Source of the DNA: Arenibaculum pallidiluteum
GTDB taxonomy: Bacteria > Pseudomonadota > Alphaproteobacteria > Azospirillales > Azospirillaceae
DNA length: 64,000 nucleotides
Direction of reading: 5' to 3'
Assembly: GCF_017355985.1 (NCBI RefSeq)
Contig: NZ_JAFIQU010000015.1
Span: 62,001-126,000, forward strand
Shown one piece after another: positions 52,541 to 61,241 of the stretch (positions are counted from its first letter, which is position 1; the number at the start of each line of letters is the position of its first letter). A program made the translations under genes and the position numbers. A model generated the notes under the pieces. It worked only from the letters and a program-made list of their open reading frames with translations. It made no database searches and was not told where the DNA came from.

Positions 52541-55048
52541 ATGGTGCCGGGCACGCGCCCTGCAGTGCCGTGGCGAGGGAGACGACCGGGCAACGTGAGG
52601 ACGCTGGCCGAGAGATACTGGCCGGGGGCGGCGGCGCTTCTGTTGCTCGTCGTTGCCATGGCGATGCCCCATTCCGGCGACGGTGCCCTGGGCACGGCCG
52701 CCGTCCTAGTCCTGGCATTCTGCGCCGTGTTCGGCGTCTGGTTCCAGCAGCGCCGGCTGGCCCGGGCCGAGTCGGAGCTGGAGGATCAGCGCGCGCATGC
52801 CGCGCGGCTCGAGGCGCTGGTGGGCGCCATGCCCGACGCCTGGTGCGGCTGGAGCACCGCCGGAACGCAGACCCAGTCTCCCAACTTCTGCAGCCTGCTG
52901 GGAATCGAGCGCTGCTCCGGGCTCGACGAGGTCGAGACGGCGCTGGCGCCCAGCGACGCGGCGGCGCTGCATGGCGCCTTCCGGCGGCTGCGCCAGACCG
53001 CGCAGGGCTTCCAGATCCTTGTCTCGACCGCCGAGGGCGAGCGGGTCCTCCAGATCACCGGGACCCGCGGCGAGGTGCGCGGCCCCGCCGAGGAGCGATT
53101 CGACCTTCTCTGGATTCGCGACCTGTCGGCGGTGGCGGGCGAGATCAAGCGCCAGTCCAAGGGCCGGGCCCTGGCCGAGGGGCTGGCGGCCGAGCTGCGC
53201 ATGGCGCTCGACGTCGTGCCCTGTCCGGTCTGGCTGCGCCGGCCGGACCTGACGCTGGCCTGGTGCAACCGCGCCTATGCGAAGGCCGTCGAGCTGCCCC
53301 AGGCCGCGGTGATGGAGGAGCAGCGCGAGCTCGGCGCCGCCGAGGGCCGCGCCCTGGCCGAGCAGGCCCGCGAGAGCGGCATCGCCCAGTCGCGCACCCA
53401 GCACGTGGTGATGTCGGGCGCGCGCCACCTGATCGAGATCACCGAGGCGCCCCTGCCCATGCCCGACACGGCGCCGCCGCTGGTGGTCGGCTACGCCCTG
53501 GACCTGACCCGGGTCGAGCAGCTCGGCAACGAGTTGGAGCGCCACCAGTCCGCCCATGCCGAGGTGCTCGAGCATCTGGGCTCGGGCATCGCGATCTTCG
53601 GGTCCGACACGCGGCTGCGCTTCCACAACCAGGCGTATCAGCGGCTCTGGGGATTCGAGGAGTCCTGGATCGAGGCCGGGCCCACATACGGCGAGATCAT
53701 GGAGGACCTGCGGGCCCGCCGCCGACTGCCAGAATATGCCGACTTCCGGGCCTACAAGCGCGACCAGCTCGCCCTGTTCACGACGCTGATGTCCGCCACC
53801 GAGGACCTGATGCACCTGCCCGACGGCACGACGCTGCGGGTCCTGGTGGTGCCCCATCCCCTGGGCGGCCTGATGTTCGTGATGGAGGACGTGACCAACG
53901 CCCTGGCGCTGGAATCCTCCTACAACACCCTGATGGCGGTTCAGCAGGAGACGCTGGACAACCTGGCCGAGGGCATCGCCGTCTTCGGCGGCGACGGCCG
54001 GCTTAAGCTCTCGAACCCGGCCTATGCCCGCATCTGGAAGCTGCCGGCCGAGACGCTGCGCGGCGAGCCGCACGTGGTCGAGCTGGTGGAGCGCATGCGC
54101 CCCTTCTTCGACTACGGCGCGGACTGGGACAGCTTCAAGGAGGACCTGGTCGGCGCCACCCTGGACCGCGCCGCGCGGTCAGGCCGCATCGCGCGCGCCG
54201 ACGGCACCATCATCGCCTTCTCCAACGTGCCGCTCCCCGACGGCGCCGTGCTGAACAGCTTCCTGGACGTCACCGACAGCGGCCGGGTGGAGCACATGCT
54301 GCGCGAGCGCAACGCGGCGCTCGAGGCTGCGGACCGGCTGAAGTCCGAGTTCATCGCCAACGTCTCCTACCAGCTCAGGACTCCGCTCAACGCGATCATG
54401 GGCTTCGCCGAGATCCTCTCGAACCAGTATTTCGGCGAGCTCAACGAGCGGCAGATGGAATACTGCCTCGCGGTGCTCGACAGCGGGAACCGGCTGCTGC
54501 TGCTGATCAACGACATCCTGGACCTGGCGACGGTCGAGGCGGGCTTCCTGGTGCTCGAGCGGCAGCCCGTCGACGTGCGCGCCCTGCTGGAGGGTGTCGC
54601 CGGCCTGACCCGCGATTGGGCCCGCAAGCAGCAGCTAGAGCTCGCCATCGAAGGCGACCCGGACCCCGGCAGCTTCGAGGCCGACGAGAAGCGCCTGAAG
54701 CAGGCCCTGTTCAACCTGGTGAGCAACGCGATCAAGTTCACGCCCGCGGGCGGCCGCATCGCCCTGGGTGCCGAGCGGAGGCCGGACGCCATGGTGCTCT
54801 GGGTCCGCGACTCCGGCATCGGCATCCCGCCTTCCGACCAGGACCGCGTCTTCGAGCGCTTCGAGCGCGCGAACCCGCAGGCGCGCCAGCCCGGGGCCGG
54901 GCTGGGCCTTTCGCTGGTCCGGAGCTTCATCGGCTTGCACGGCGGCACGGTCGAGCTGGACAGCGACGTCGACGCGGGCACCACGGTGCGCTGCGTCCTG
55001 CCGCTGCGTTTCACCCTTCCCCCGATGCCCGAAGCCGGAGAGAGCTGA
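52541..55048 (+). CDS. divL: DivL-like PAS sensor with Tyr at the phospho-acceptor position
   Basis: An 835-residue protein: two N-terminal membrane helices (ALLLLVVAMAM, LGTAAVLVLAFCAVFGVWF), PAS-like domains (about 90-330, 340-450, 465-575), then a HisKA-like domain with FIANVSYQLRTPLNAIMGF, where Tyr610 takes the place of the phospho-acceptor His, and a complete HATPase (NLVSNAIKFT, DSGIGIP, GAGLGLSL). Tyr at this site is the hallmark of DivL, which modulates CckA-CtrA signalling in the cell cycle rather than acting as an ordinary kinase. In other alphaproteobacteria divL lies near ahcY and tsaE. Confidence 0.88.
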   Translation: MVPGTRPAVPWRGRRPGNVRTLAERYWPGAAALLLLVVAMAMPHSGDGALGTAAVLVLAFCAVFGVWFQQRRLARAESELEDQRAHAARLEALVGAMPDAWCGWSTAGTQTQSPNFCSLLGIERCSGLDEVETALAPSDAAALHGAFRRLRQTAQGFQILVSTAEGERVLQITGTRGEVRGPAEERFDLLWIRDLSAVAGEIKRQSKGRALAEGLAAELRMALDVVPCPVWLRRPDLTLAWCNRAYAKAVELPQAAVMEEQRELGAAEGRALAEQARESGIAQSRTQHVVMSGARHLIEITEAPLPMPDTAPPLVVGYALDLTRVEQLGNELERHQSAHAEVLEHLGSGIAIFGSDTRLRFHNQAYQRLWGFEESWIEAGPTYGEIMEDLRARRRLPEYADFRAYKRDQLALFTTLMSATEDLMHLPDGTTLRVLVVPHPLGGLMFVMEDVTNALALESSYNTLMAVQQETLDNLAEGIAVFGGDGRLKLSNPAYARIWKLPAETLRGEPHVVELVERMRPFFDYGADWDSFKEDLVGATLDRAARSGRIARADGTIIAFSNVPLPDGAVLNSFLDVTDSGRVEHMLRERNAALEAADRLKSEFIANVSYQLRTPLNAIMGFAEILSNQYFGELNERQMEYCLAVLDSGNRLLLLINDILDLATVEAGFLVLERQPVDVRALLEGVAGLTRDWARKQQLELAIEGDPDPGSFEADEKRLKQALFNLVSNAIKFTPAGGRIALGAERRPDAMVLWVRDSGIGIPPSDQDRVFERFERANPQARQPGAGLGLSLVRSFIGLHGGTVELDSDVDAGTTVRCVLPLRFTLPPMPEAGES

Positions 55049-55085
55049 GCCGCACGGAGCTGGACCGCAGGGAGCTGAGCCTGAA
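55041..55085. repeat. 15-bp tandem repeat, 3 copies, across the divL stop codon
   Basis: AGAGCTGAGCCGCAC, GGAGCTGGACCGCAG and GGAGCTGAGCCTGAA. The first unit contains the divL TGA at 55046-55048. The array fills the gap to the stop of the convergent VOC gene at 55091. Confidence 0.8.
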
Positions 55086-55090
55086 AGGCG

Positions 55091-55936
55091 TCAGCCCTCG
55101 GCGAACTCCAGCACGACGCCGGTCGCCTCGTCCGGCGGCACGACGATCCTGTGCCCCGCGCCCTGCCATTGCCCGATGCCGCGCCCCGCGAGGAAGGCCC
55201 CGGTCGCCTCCAGCGAGGTCACGCGCACCGTCATGACCAGCGGGGCCGGAAGCTCCGCCGGCGGCACGAGCTGGGGATAGCGCCGGCGGAGCCGGTCCGG
55301 CGTCAGGAAGCGCAGCGCGTGCGGCCCCACCCGGACATCGAGGCGCCCGGGCGTTGCATGCAGGGCATCCGGGCCGAACAGGATCGAATAGGCCGCTGCC
55401 AGGGCGTCCGGGTCGGCGACGGCGACCGTGACGCCCTCCAGCCCGACAGCCCCGTTCCGGTGCTCCTGCCATTCCGGCCGGCGCAGCAGCTCGGGCGTCA
55501 GGTGCCGGCAGCAGAAGCTCGACAGGGCTGGCGTCGCCCCGGATGCCAGCGGCACCAGCTCGAACCGGGGCATCACGTCGCCCTCGGGCAGCTCCAGCAG
55601 CCGCGCCAGCGCCCTGGGCGGCTCGGCAAGGCCCGCGGACGCCAGCGCGGCGTGCACGGCCGCGGCATCGTCGATGCCCCAGGCCAGGCCCATCAGCCCC
55701 GCGCCGCGGCGCTCCAGGAAAAGGTCGAGGCGGTTGACGAACTGGGTGGGGTCGACGATCCCCAGCAGCTCCACGTAGTCGTCGGGGAACATCACGCAGT
55801 AGTTCGCCGTCCCCCAGCCGATGTGCCGCCCCCGCGGGGTGACGGCGAAGCCCAGCCGCTCCCACGCGCCGCGCGCCGCCTCCAGGTCCGGGACGCCGAT
55901 AAGCGTGTGGTCGATGCGCGGGATGGGGGCCGCCAT
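55091..55936 (-). CDS. VOC-superfamily (glyoxalase-like) protein
   Basis: A 281-residue protein starting MAAPIPRIDHTLIGVPDLEA, a vicinal-oxygen-chelate pattern with a likely metal His at residue 10, followed by WGTANYCVMFPDDYVELLGI and a second half with GVTVAVADPDALAAAY and VGPHALRFL. It is a two-module member, like the DUF3225/Glyoxalase_3-type proteins. Substrate unknown. It overlaps the DUF924 gene by one codon position. Confidence 0.82.
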   Translation of the reverse strand: MAAPIPRIDHTLIGVPDLEAARGAWERLGFAVTPRGRHIGWGTANYCVMFPDDYVELLGIVDPTQFVNRLDLFLERRGAGLMGLAWGIDDAAAVHAALASAGLAEPPRALARLLELPEGDVMPRFELVPLASGATPALSSFCCRHLTPELLRRPEWQEHRNGAVGLEGVTVAVADPDALAAAYSILFGPDALHATPGRLDVRVGPHALRFLTPDRLRRRYPQLVPPAELPAPLVMTVRVTSLEATGAFLAGRGIGQWQGAGHRIVVPPDEATGVVLEFAEG

Positions 55937-56478
55937 CAGAAGCTCGATCCCGGCTGCTTCAGGAACTCGACCTCGTCCTCGGTGCTGGCGCGGCCGAGAA
56001 TGGCATTGCGGTGCGGGAAGCGACCGAAGCGCAGGATGATGTCGCGGTGGCGCACCGCATAGTCGAGATACATGCCGGGGCCGATTCGCGTGCGCACGAG
56101 ATCGACCAGCAGCTCCTGGTCGGCGAGGTCCTCGGAATGCTCCAGGGGCAGGTAGAGGAACATGCGCCGGTCCACATCGAAGCCGTCATCGAACCGGCGG
56201 TCCAGCGCGATGCGCGTGACGGCGCGGGCCTGGGCGTCGGTCGCGAAGGCGCGCGGCGTCCCGCGGTGAATGTTCCGGGGCACCTGGTCCAGCAGGATCA
56301 CGAGGGCGAGGCACGGCTCCGGCGCCTCGCGCCAGTCGTCCAGCGCGCCCGCGGCGGCCTCCGCATGGGCGGCGCCCAAGGTGGCGCGCACCTCGGCGTC
56401 GAACCGGTCGGACTTCTCCCACCACATCGTGCGCGCCCGCTCGCCGAACCAGAACTCCAGCACCTGCTGCGGCTTCAT
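55936..56478 (-). CDS. DUF924 family protein
   Basis: A 180-residue protein, LEFWFGERARTMWWEKSDRF, ALVILLDQVPRNIHRGTPRA and FLYLPLEHSEDLADQEL: clear DUF924 signatures. TPR-like all-helical fold; molecular role unknown. GAGGAGG lies upstream of the ATG at 56478. The VOC gene begins in its stop codon. Confidence 0.9.
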   Translation of the reverse strand: MKPQQVLEFWFGERARTMWWEKSDRFDAEVRATLGAAHAEAAAGALDDWREAPEPCLALVILLDQVPRNIHRGTPRAFATDAQARAVTRIALDRRFDDGFDVDRRMFLYLPLEHSEDLADQELLVDLVRTRIGPGMYLDYAVRHRDIILRFGRFPHRNAILGRASTEDEVEFLKQPGSSF

Positions 56479-56675
56479 GGCGGCCTCCTCGTCGCGGCTT
56501 CGGGACCGCGATCCTGGCCAAGCCGGCGGCGGCGGTCAACGTACCCCGTACGAAGGCCGCCCGGCGGGGATCCTTGCACATCCGCAACAGCCCCGCGGTT
56601 TCGGCGGCGAAGCCGCGAGATGTCGCTTCGCCCGGCCTGCATCTGGTGTAGGCCTGTGCCGTTACGCACGACGCC

Positions 56676-57281
56676 ATGGATGGGAGAGACCCCTTGCTGC
56701 GGATCACGGTCGCCCGCGAGAGCGCAACGGATAGCGAGGTCATCGCGGAGATGGTCGTCGGCAAGCTCGCCGGCAGCGATCGGAGCGCCGGCTACGCGGC
56801 CTATATCAGCGAGGGGCCGTCGCGCTATTCCAACGGCGTCGAGGCCGCGGTCGTGGTCCGCCGCCACGCCCGGTTCCAGCCGGCCATGGCCCTGGTCGCC
56901 GCCGCGCTGGCGGCCTGGCAGGAGGGCCGGACCTCCCAGGCCGGCGAAGGGCTGCGCTCGCTCCTCCGGAATTCGTTCCGGCGGCGCGGCGCCCCGGCCG
57001 ACTGGGAGGATCCGACCGGCCACCCCATCGAGATCGAAGTGCCCCCCGGGGTGGCAGCCGGGGTGGCCTCCGAGGCTGCGGCGGCGCCGGACGGCGCGGA
57101 GGCCGCCGCCGGCACGGCCGAGGCCAGGGCGCTGGCCGACGCGCTGGCCGCCATGGTGGCGGCGGGCCGGCCCCCTGGCCCCGCCGCGTTGCGCGCCGCC
57201 CGCGCGCTGATCGAGAACGAGGGCGACCCGGCCCTGGACGCGCTGGCGCGAGCCGTCGAGGCCGTCGCGCCGCGGAGCTAG
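56676..57281 (+). CDS. Hypothetical protein
   Basis: A 201-residue protein that I do not recognise. The first 110 residues look structured (LLRITVARESATDSEVIAEM, GYAAYISEGPSRYSNGVEAA); the last 90 are strongly Ala-rich (AADGAE- and ALADALAAMVAAG-like). No signal or membrane segment. It ends two bases before the exonuclease gene, so the two are co-transcribed and perhaps functionally linked. Confidence 0.6.
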   Translation: MDGRDPLLRITVARESATDSEVIAEMVVGKLAGSDRSAGYAAYISEGPSRYSNGVEAAVVVRRHARFQPAMALVAAALAAWQEGRTSQAGEGLRSLLRNSFRRRGAPADWEDPTGHPIEIEVPPGVAAGVASEAAAAPDGAEAAAGTAEARALADALAAMVAAGRPPGPAALRAARALIENEGDPALDALARAVEAVAPRS

Positions 57282-57283
57282 GG

Positions 57284-58174
57284 ATGCACGAGGATCTGGA
57301 AGCCGCCGCCCGCCGGATCGAGGCCAGCGGCCGCTACGTCGTCCTGCGCCGGTTCGAGCCGCAGCGGCGCTATCACGAGCATGATGGCTGCACGACCCGC
57401 ACCGGGCTGATCATCGACACCGAGACGACCGGGTTGGAAGCCGAGGATCCCATCATCCAGCTCGCGCTCGTGGAGTTCCGCTACGGCGTCGAGTGCGGCC
57501 GCGTCTTCGACGTGCTCGGAAGCTGGTCCTGGTACGAGGATCCCGGCCGGCCGATTCCGCCCGAGGTGACGAGGCTGACCGGCATCACCGACGCCATGGT
57601 GCGCGGGCAGCGCATCGACGACGACGCGGTCGGGGCGATCCTGTCCCGGGCATCGCTCGTGATCGCGCACAATGCCGGCTTCGATCGGCCACGGGCCGAG
57701 GAGCGCATTCCCGCCTTCGAGGACAAGCCCTGGGCCTGCTCGCATGTCGAGATCCCCTGGTCCGACGAGGGCATCGCCTCCACCAAGCTCGACTACCTCG
57801 CCTACCGGCTCGGCTTCTTCCATGCCGCGCACCGCGCCGAGGACGACTGCCTCGCCCTTCTCCATCTTCTCGCCCAGCCGCTGCCGGAGAGCCGCCGGCT
57901 GGCCCTGTCCGCGCTGCTGGAGCGGGCGCGGCGCCCGACGGCGCGGGTCTGGGCGCTTGGCAGCCCCTACGAGCACCGGGCGCTGCTGAAGGCGCGCGGG
58001 TACCGCTGGTGCGACGGCCAGCGCGGCCGGGTCAAGTGCTGGTACCGCGATGTCGACGAGGACGAGGCGCGGGCCGAGCTGGACTGGCTGGCCCGCGAGG
58101 CCCGCTGCGAAGCCGCCCGCTCCGTCACCCTGACGGCCCTGACGCGTCACAGCGAGCGGGCCTTCCTGCTCTGA
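57284..58174 (+). CDS. DnaQ-like (DEDDh) 3'-5' exonuclease
   Basis: A 296-residue protein. The exonuclease fold has LIIDTETTGLEAEDP (Exo I, residues about 41-55), VIAHNAGFDRPRAEERIP (Exo II) and AAHRAEDDCLALL (Exo III with the catalytic His). A C-terminal 90-residue extension (EHRALLKARGYRWCDGQRGR and VKCWYRDV) recurs in exonuclease-like proteins of unknown role. It is not a polymerase III subunit by length or tail. Confidence 0.88.
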   Translation: MHEDLEAAARRIEASGRYVVLRRFEPQRRYHEHDGCTTRTGLIIDTETTGLEAEDPIIQLALVEFRYGVECGRVFDVLGSWSWYEDPGRPIPPEVTRLTGITDAMVRGQRIDDDAVGAILSRASLVIAHNAGFDRPRAEERIPAFEDKPWACSHVEIPWSDEGIASTKLDYLAYRLGFFHAAHRAEDDCLALLHLLAQPLPESRRLALSALLERARRPTARVWALGSPYEHRALLKARGYRWCDGQRGRVKCWYRDVDEDEARAELDWLAREARCEAARSVTLTALTRHSERAFLL

Positions 58175-58193
58175 GCGCGGCCTGCCGCCCTCC

Positions 58194-60218
58194 CTAGACC
58201 TTGTCCTTGAAGAGCACCGGGCAGTTCCAGGGCAGGAAGGGCACGAGCTCGCCGACACGGATGTCGGGCCGCACGAACATGGCGGCGCGTTCGTTCAGCA
58301 TTGCGGCGGCGAACGAGAACGAGCTGTTCGCGCAGGCAAGGACATCGCATTGCGACATCATCCAGAAGTCCACGTAGAACGGCGCGTCCTCCACGGTGAC
58401 GTCGAGATCCCTGCTCGTGAGCGGATCGAACTCGGCGAAGTCAGGCGCGACCAGGTCGATGTCGTCGCTCGCGAGGTAGAGCACCGGCTTGTGCAGCCTC
58501 GGCCAGATCCTGCGCAGGAAGGCCAGGTACCACTCCGTCGGGGTCAGGTGGAAGAAGGCATAGCCATAGTCTCCGCGCCGGAGATGGCATGCGACGATGG
58601 TCTCGTCCCCGTCGAGGCGCGAGCGCCGCGCCCTCTCGAGGGCCGCCCGGATCTCCGGACCCGGGGTGAAGGTGCTTCGGAACAGATCCTTGTAGGGTGC
58701 ATAGAAGCTGGTGTGGAACTGGAAGTAGCCCCAGATGTCGAAGTTCTCCCTGGGCTTCGACTGCAGCTCCGCGAGCAGGTCCGCCGGGCTCGTCGCCTGG
58801 ATGTCCTGTCGCAGCACTGGATACTCTTCCCTGGGGCGCGGCGCCGAAAGGCCGAACAGCCGCTCGCCGATCCAGTCGGGGGCCTCGGCCACGGAGCCCT
58901 CCAGCCTTGCCGTCAGGGCCAGGAAGAAATACTGGAAGATCTGGTTCGCAAAGCGCCCGTTCGACCCCAGGGTCCGCATTGAGAGGCGCCGGCGCCGGAT
59001 GTAGAGAGCGTCACCCCAGGCAGGATGGTAGGGCGTCGTCTCGCGGGCACGCTCGAAGCCGTGCGCATCGAGAAACGTATCGATCTCCTCGACCAGCGGG
59101 CAGCCGGCATAGACCTCTTCGTAGTTTATCTCGGTGACGATGGCCTCGAAGTGCCCCAGCAGATCTTCTGCGCCGCGCAGAACCAGCAGCTCGGCGCCCT
59201 GGGCGTCGATGGCCAGCACATTGAAACCTGACGGATTGATTCCGTTCCGCTCCAGGATCCGGGGCAGCGGACTGGCGTCGAGCTCGATCGTCGCGGTCTC
59301 GGTGATGCCGGGATAGATGCTGAGATGCTCCTTCAGCGGAAGCATCGAGCTGCTTTGCGACGAGCTCGTCCTGTGGAAGACGACCCGCTCCTCCCGGGAC
59401 GAGACGAGGCCTTGTATGCAGGTCACGTCTCCATGCGAACCGAATCGCGCCCTGAGCTTTTCCGCGGTCGCGGGATCCCCCTCGACGAAGACGATCCTGG
59501 AGACGCCCGCCCGCTTGTAGTTGTCGTACTCCTCGCCGTGATGCGCGCCGACATGCACGACGCCCCTGGGGGCGATCCCGAAATCCCTGAACAGCTCGAA
59601 GTAATCGAACATGCCACGCTGCGTCCCCTGCACGAACTCGCGCAGCCTGGGCGCATAGGCCAGGAGCTCCACACGACCGGCCGGCGCGATCACCTCGTCG
59701 GGGCGATCGACGACCCGGAGCGCCTCCGCACCCGGCACGCATAGGAGATAGCCGCGGTCCGACAGGCCCTTCAGCGCGCGTGCCAGGTCGGCGTCGGCAT
59801 CCGGGCCCAGGCTTCTGACGGCGATCTGCAGGACGTCGACGGCACGCCGCGCCAGCAGGTCCGACGCACCGGCGAGCAGGGATGGCTCATGCCCTGGAGC
59901 ATCGATCTTCAGCAGGGAGACGCGGGAAATTCCCATTCTCCGGCAGTAGCCGTCCAGGAACGCCCGGGGCGGGGCGCCATCTGGCGTCCGGCCGTCCAGG
60001 AGCTGGGTAAGGATCGATACGCCGGACGAGATCGCGCGTGCGCGCCGACAGAATGTCCGGAGCCGGGCGGCGTCCATCTCGAATGCGTGGATCTCGCCCT
60101 CGGGGACCATGGGCGCGACGGCCTCGCTCCAGGCCCCGTCGCCGACCCCGATCTGGAACACGATGCCCGTCGGACGCAGGATGTGCGGCGAGACAAGGAT
60201 CTCCGGCTGGCCAGTCAA
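58194..60218 (-). CDS. FkbM-FkbM-GT11 fusion protein (surface-glycan modification)
   Basis: About 674 residues. Module 1 (1-190): degenerate FkbM methyltransferase (GIVFQIGVGDGAWSEAVAP, SLLKIDAPGHEPSLL). Module 2 (about 200-410): FkbM (RGVVHVGAHHGEEYDNYKRA, VFVEGDPATAEKLRARFG, LAIDAQGAELLVLRG). Module 3 (about 415-674): family 11 glycosyltransferase (GSNGRFANQIFQYFFLALTA, VACHLRRGDYGYAF, CANSSFSFAAAML), the fold of alpha-1,2-fucosyltransferases. The start is uncertain: the TTG at 60218 after GCGAGG is preferred; upstream codons to an ATG at 60353 look non-coding. Confidence 0.78.
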   Translation of the reverse strand: MTGQPEILVSPHILRPTGIVFQIGVGDGAWSEAVAPMVPEGEIHAFEMDAARLRTFCRRARAISSGVSILTQLLDGRTPDGAPPRAFLDGYCRRMGISRVSLLKIDAPGHEPSLLAGASDLLARRAVDVLQIAVRSLGPDADADLARALKGLSDRGYLLCVPGAEALRVVDRPDEVIAPAGRVELLAYAPRLREFVQGTQRGMFDYFELFRDFGIAPRGVVHVGAHHGEEYDNYKRAGVSRIVFVEGDPATAEKLRARFGSHGDVTCIQGLVSSREERVVFHRTSSSQSSSMLPLKEHLSIYPGITETATIELDASPLPRILERNGINPSGFNVLAIDAQGAELLVLRGAEDLLGHFEAIVTEINYEEVYAGCPLVEEIDTFLDAHGFERARETTPYHPAWGDALYIRRRRLSMRTLGSNGRFANQIFQYFFLALTARLEGSVAEAPDWIGERLFGLSAPRPREEYPVLRQDIQATSPADLLAELQSKPRENFDIWGYFQFHTSFYAPYKDLFRSTFTPGPEIRAALERARRSRLDGDETIVACHLRRGDYGYAFFHLTPTEWYLAFLRRIWPRLHKPVLYLASDDIDLVAPDFAEFDPLTSRDLDVTVEDAPFYVDFWMMSQCDVLACANSSFSFAAAMLNERAAMFVRPDIRVGELVPFLPWNCPVLFKDKV

Positions 60219-60407
60219 GATTGGAGCCTCGCGCTGTGCGGGATGCGGGGAGCCGGACGGCGAGAAGGTGCGCCGGGTCCGTCTCGATCGGTACAGCAGA
60301 TCGCGACTCGGGAGCAACGGCGCATTGCGACGGGCCGAGACATGGCCCGGCATCCCGCCGCAGCGCGCGGCCGCGGCGGAAAACGGCTTAGTCCCTGGCG
60401 GCCAATG

Positions 60408-60432
60408 AAAAAGGGGCGCCTCTCGGCGCCCC
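60408..60432 (-). terminator. Rho-independent terminator of petABC
   Basis: Stem GGGGCGCC and GGCGCCCC around TCTC; on the minus strand it is followed by TTTTT. It lies 30 bases past the petC stop. Confidence 0.9.
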
Positions 60433-60461
60433 TCTTCGCAGTTCCGTCCCGGAGGCCGGGA

Positions 60462-61241
60462 TCAGTGCACGTCGGCCCAGACCTTGCGCTTCACGGCGTA
60501 CATCATGCCCGTGAAGACCAGCAGGAACAGGATCACCTTGATGCCCATCTGCTTGCGCGCCTCGAGGTTCGGCTCGGCCGCCCAGGTCAGGAAGGTGGCG
60601 ACGTCGTGCGCCATCTGCTCGACCGTGGCGGGCGTGCCGTCGGCATAGGTCACGCCGTCGGGCTGCAGGATCGGCGGCATCCCCAGCAGGTGACCGGGGA
60701 AGTACTTGTTGTAGTACTGGCCGTCCGGCACGGTCACCTCGGCCGGAGCCTCCTCGTAGCCCGTCAGCAGCCCGTAGATGTACTTCTCGCCGCCGACGCG
60801 CGCCTTGGCCATCAGCGACAGGTCGGGCGGCAGCGCGCCGTTGTTGGAGGCGCGGGCGGCCTGGTCGTTCGGGAAGGGGCTCTTGAACCGGTCGGCCGCC
60901 ACGGCCGGCCGCTGGAACATCTCGCCCTGGTCGTTCGGCCCCGCGGTCACCTCGTACTGGGCCGCGATCGCCTTCACCTCGTCCTCGTTGAAGCCGAGCT
61001 CGGCGAGGTTGCGGTACGACACCAGCCGCATGGAATGGCAGGCCGCGCAGACCTCCTTGTAGACCTGGAAGCCGCGCTGGGCGGATCCGCGGTCGAAGGT
61101 CCCGAAGATGCCTTCGTGGCTGAAGGACACCTCCGGCAGGTGGACCGCCTCGGCGGCCCGGGCGGAACCCGGGACGCCAAGGACGCCCGTGAGGCCCAGG
61201 GCCAGGCCCGCGGCGATGAACGCCGTCCTCATCGCACGCAT
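60462..61241 (-). CDS. petC: Cytochrome c1 of the bc1 complex
   Basis: A 259-residue protein: signal peptide (AFIAAGLALGLTGVLG to ARAAE), heme-binding CAACHSMRLVSYRNLAELG near residue 66, the PNDQAARASNNGALPPDLSL segment, and a C-terminal membrane anchor (IKVILFLLVFTGMMYAVKRK). It accepts electrons from the Rieske protein and passes them to cytochrome c. The start overlaps the petB stop (TGATG), with GGAGAAGG upstream. Confidence 0.96.
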   Translation of the reverse strand: MRAMRTAFIAAGLALGLTGVLGVPGSARAAEAVHLPEVSFSHEGIFGTFDRGSAQRGFQVYKEVCAACHSMRLVSYRNLAELGFNEDEVKAIAAQYEVTAGPNDQGEMFQRPAVAADRFKSPFPNDQAARASNNGALPPDLSLMAKARVGGEKYIYGLLTGYEEAPAEVTVPDGQYYNKYFPGHLLGMPPILQPDGVTYADGTPATVEQMAHDVATFLTWAAEPNLEARKQMGIKVILFLLVFTGMMYAVKRKVWADVH

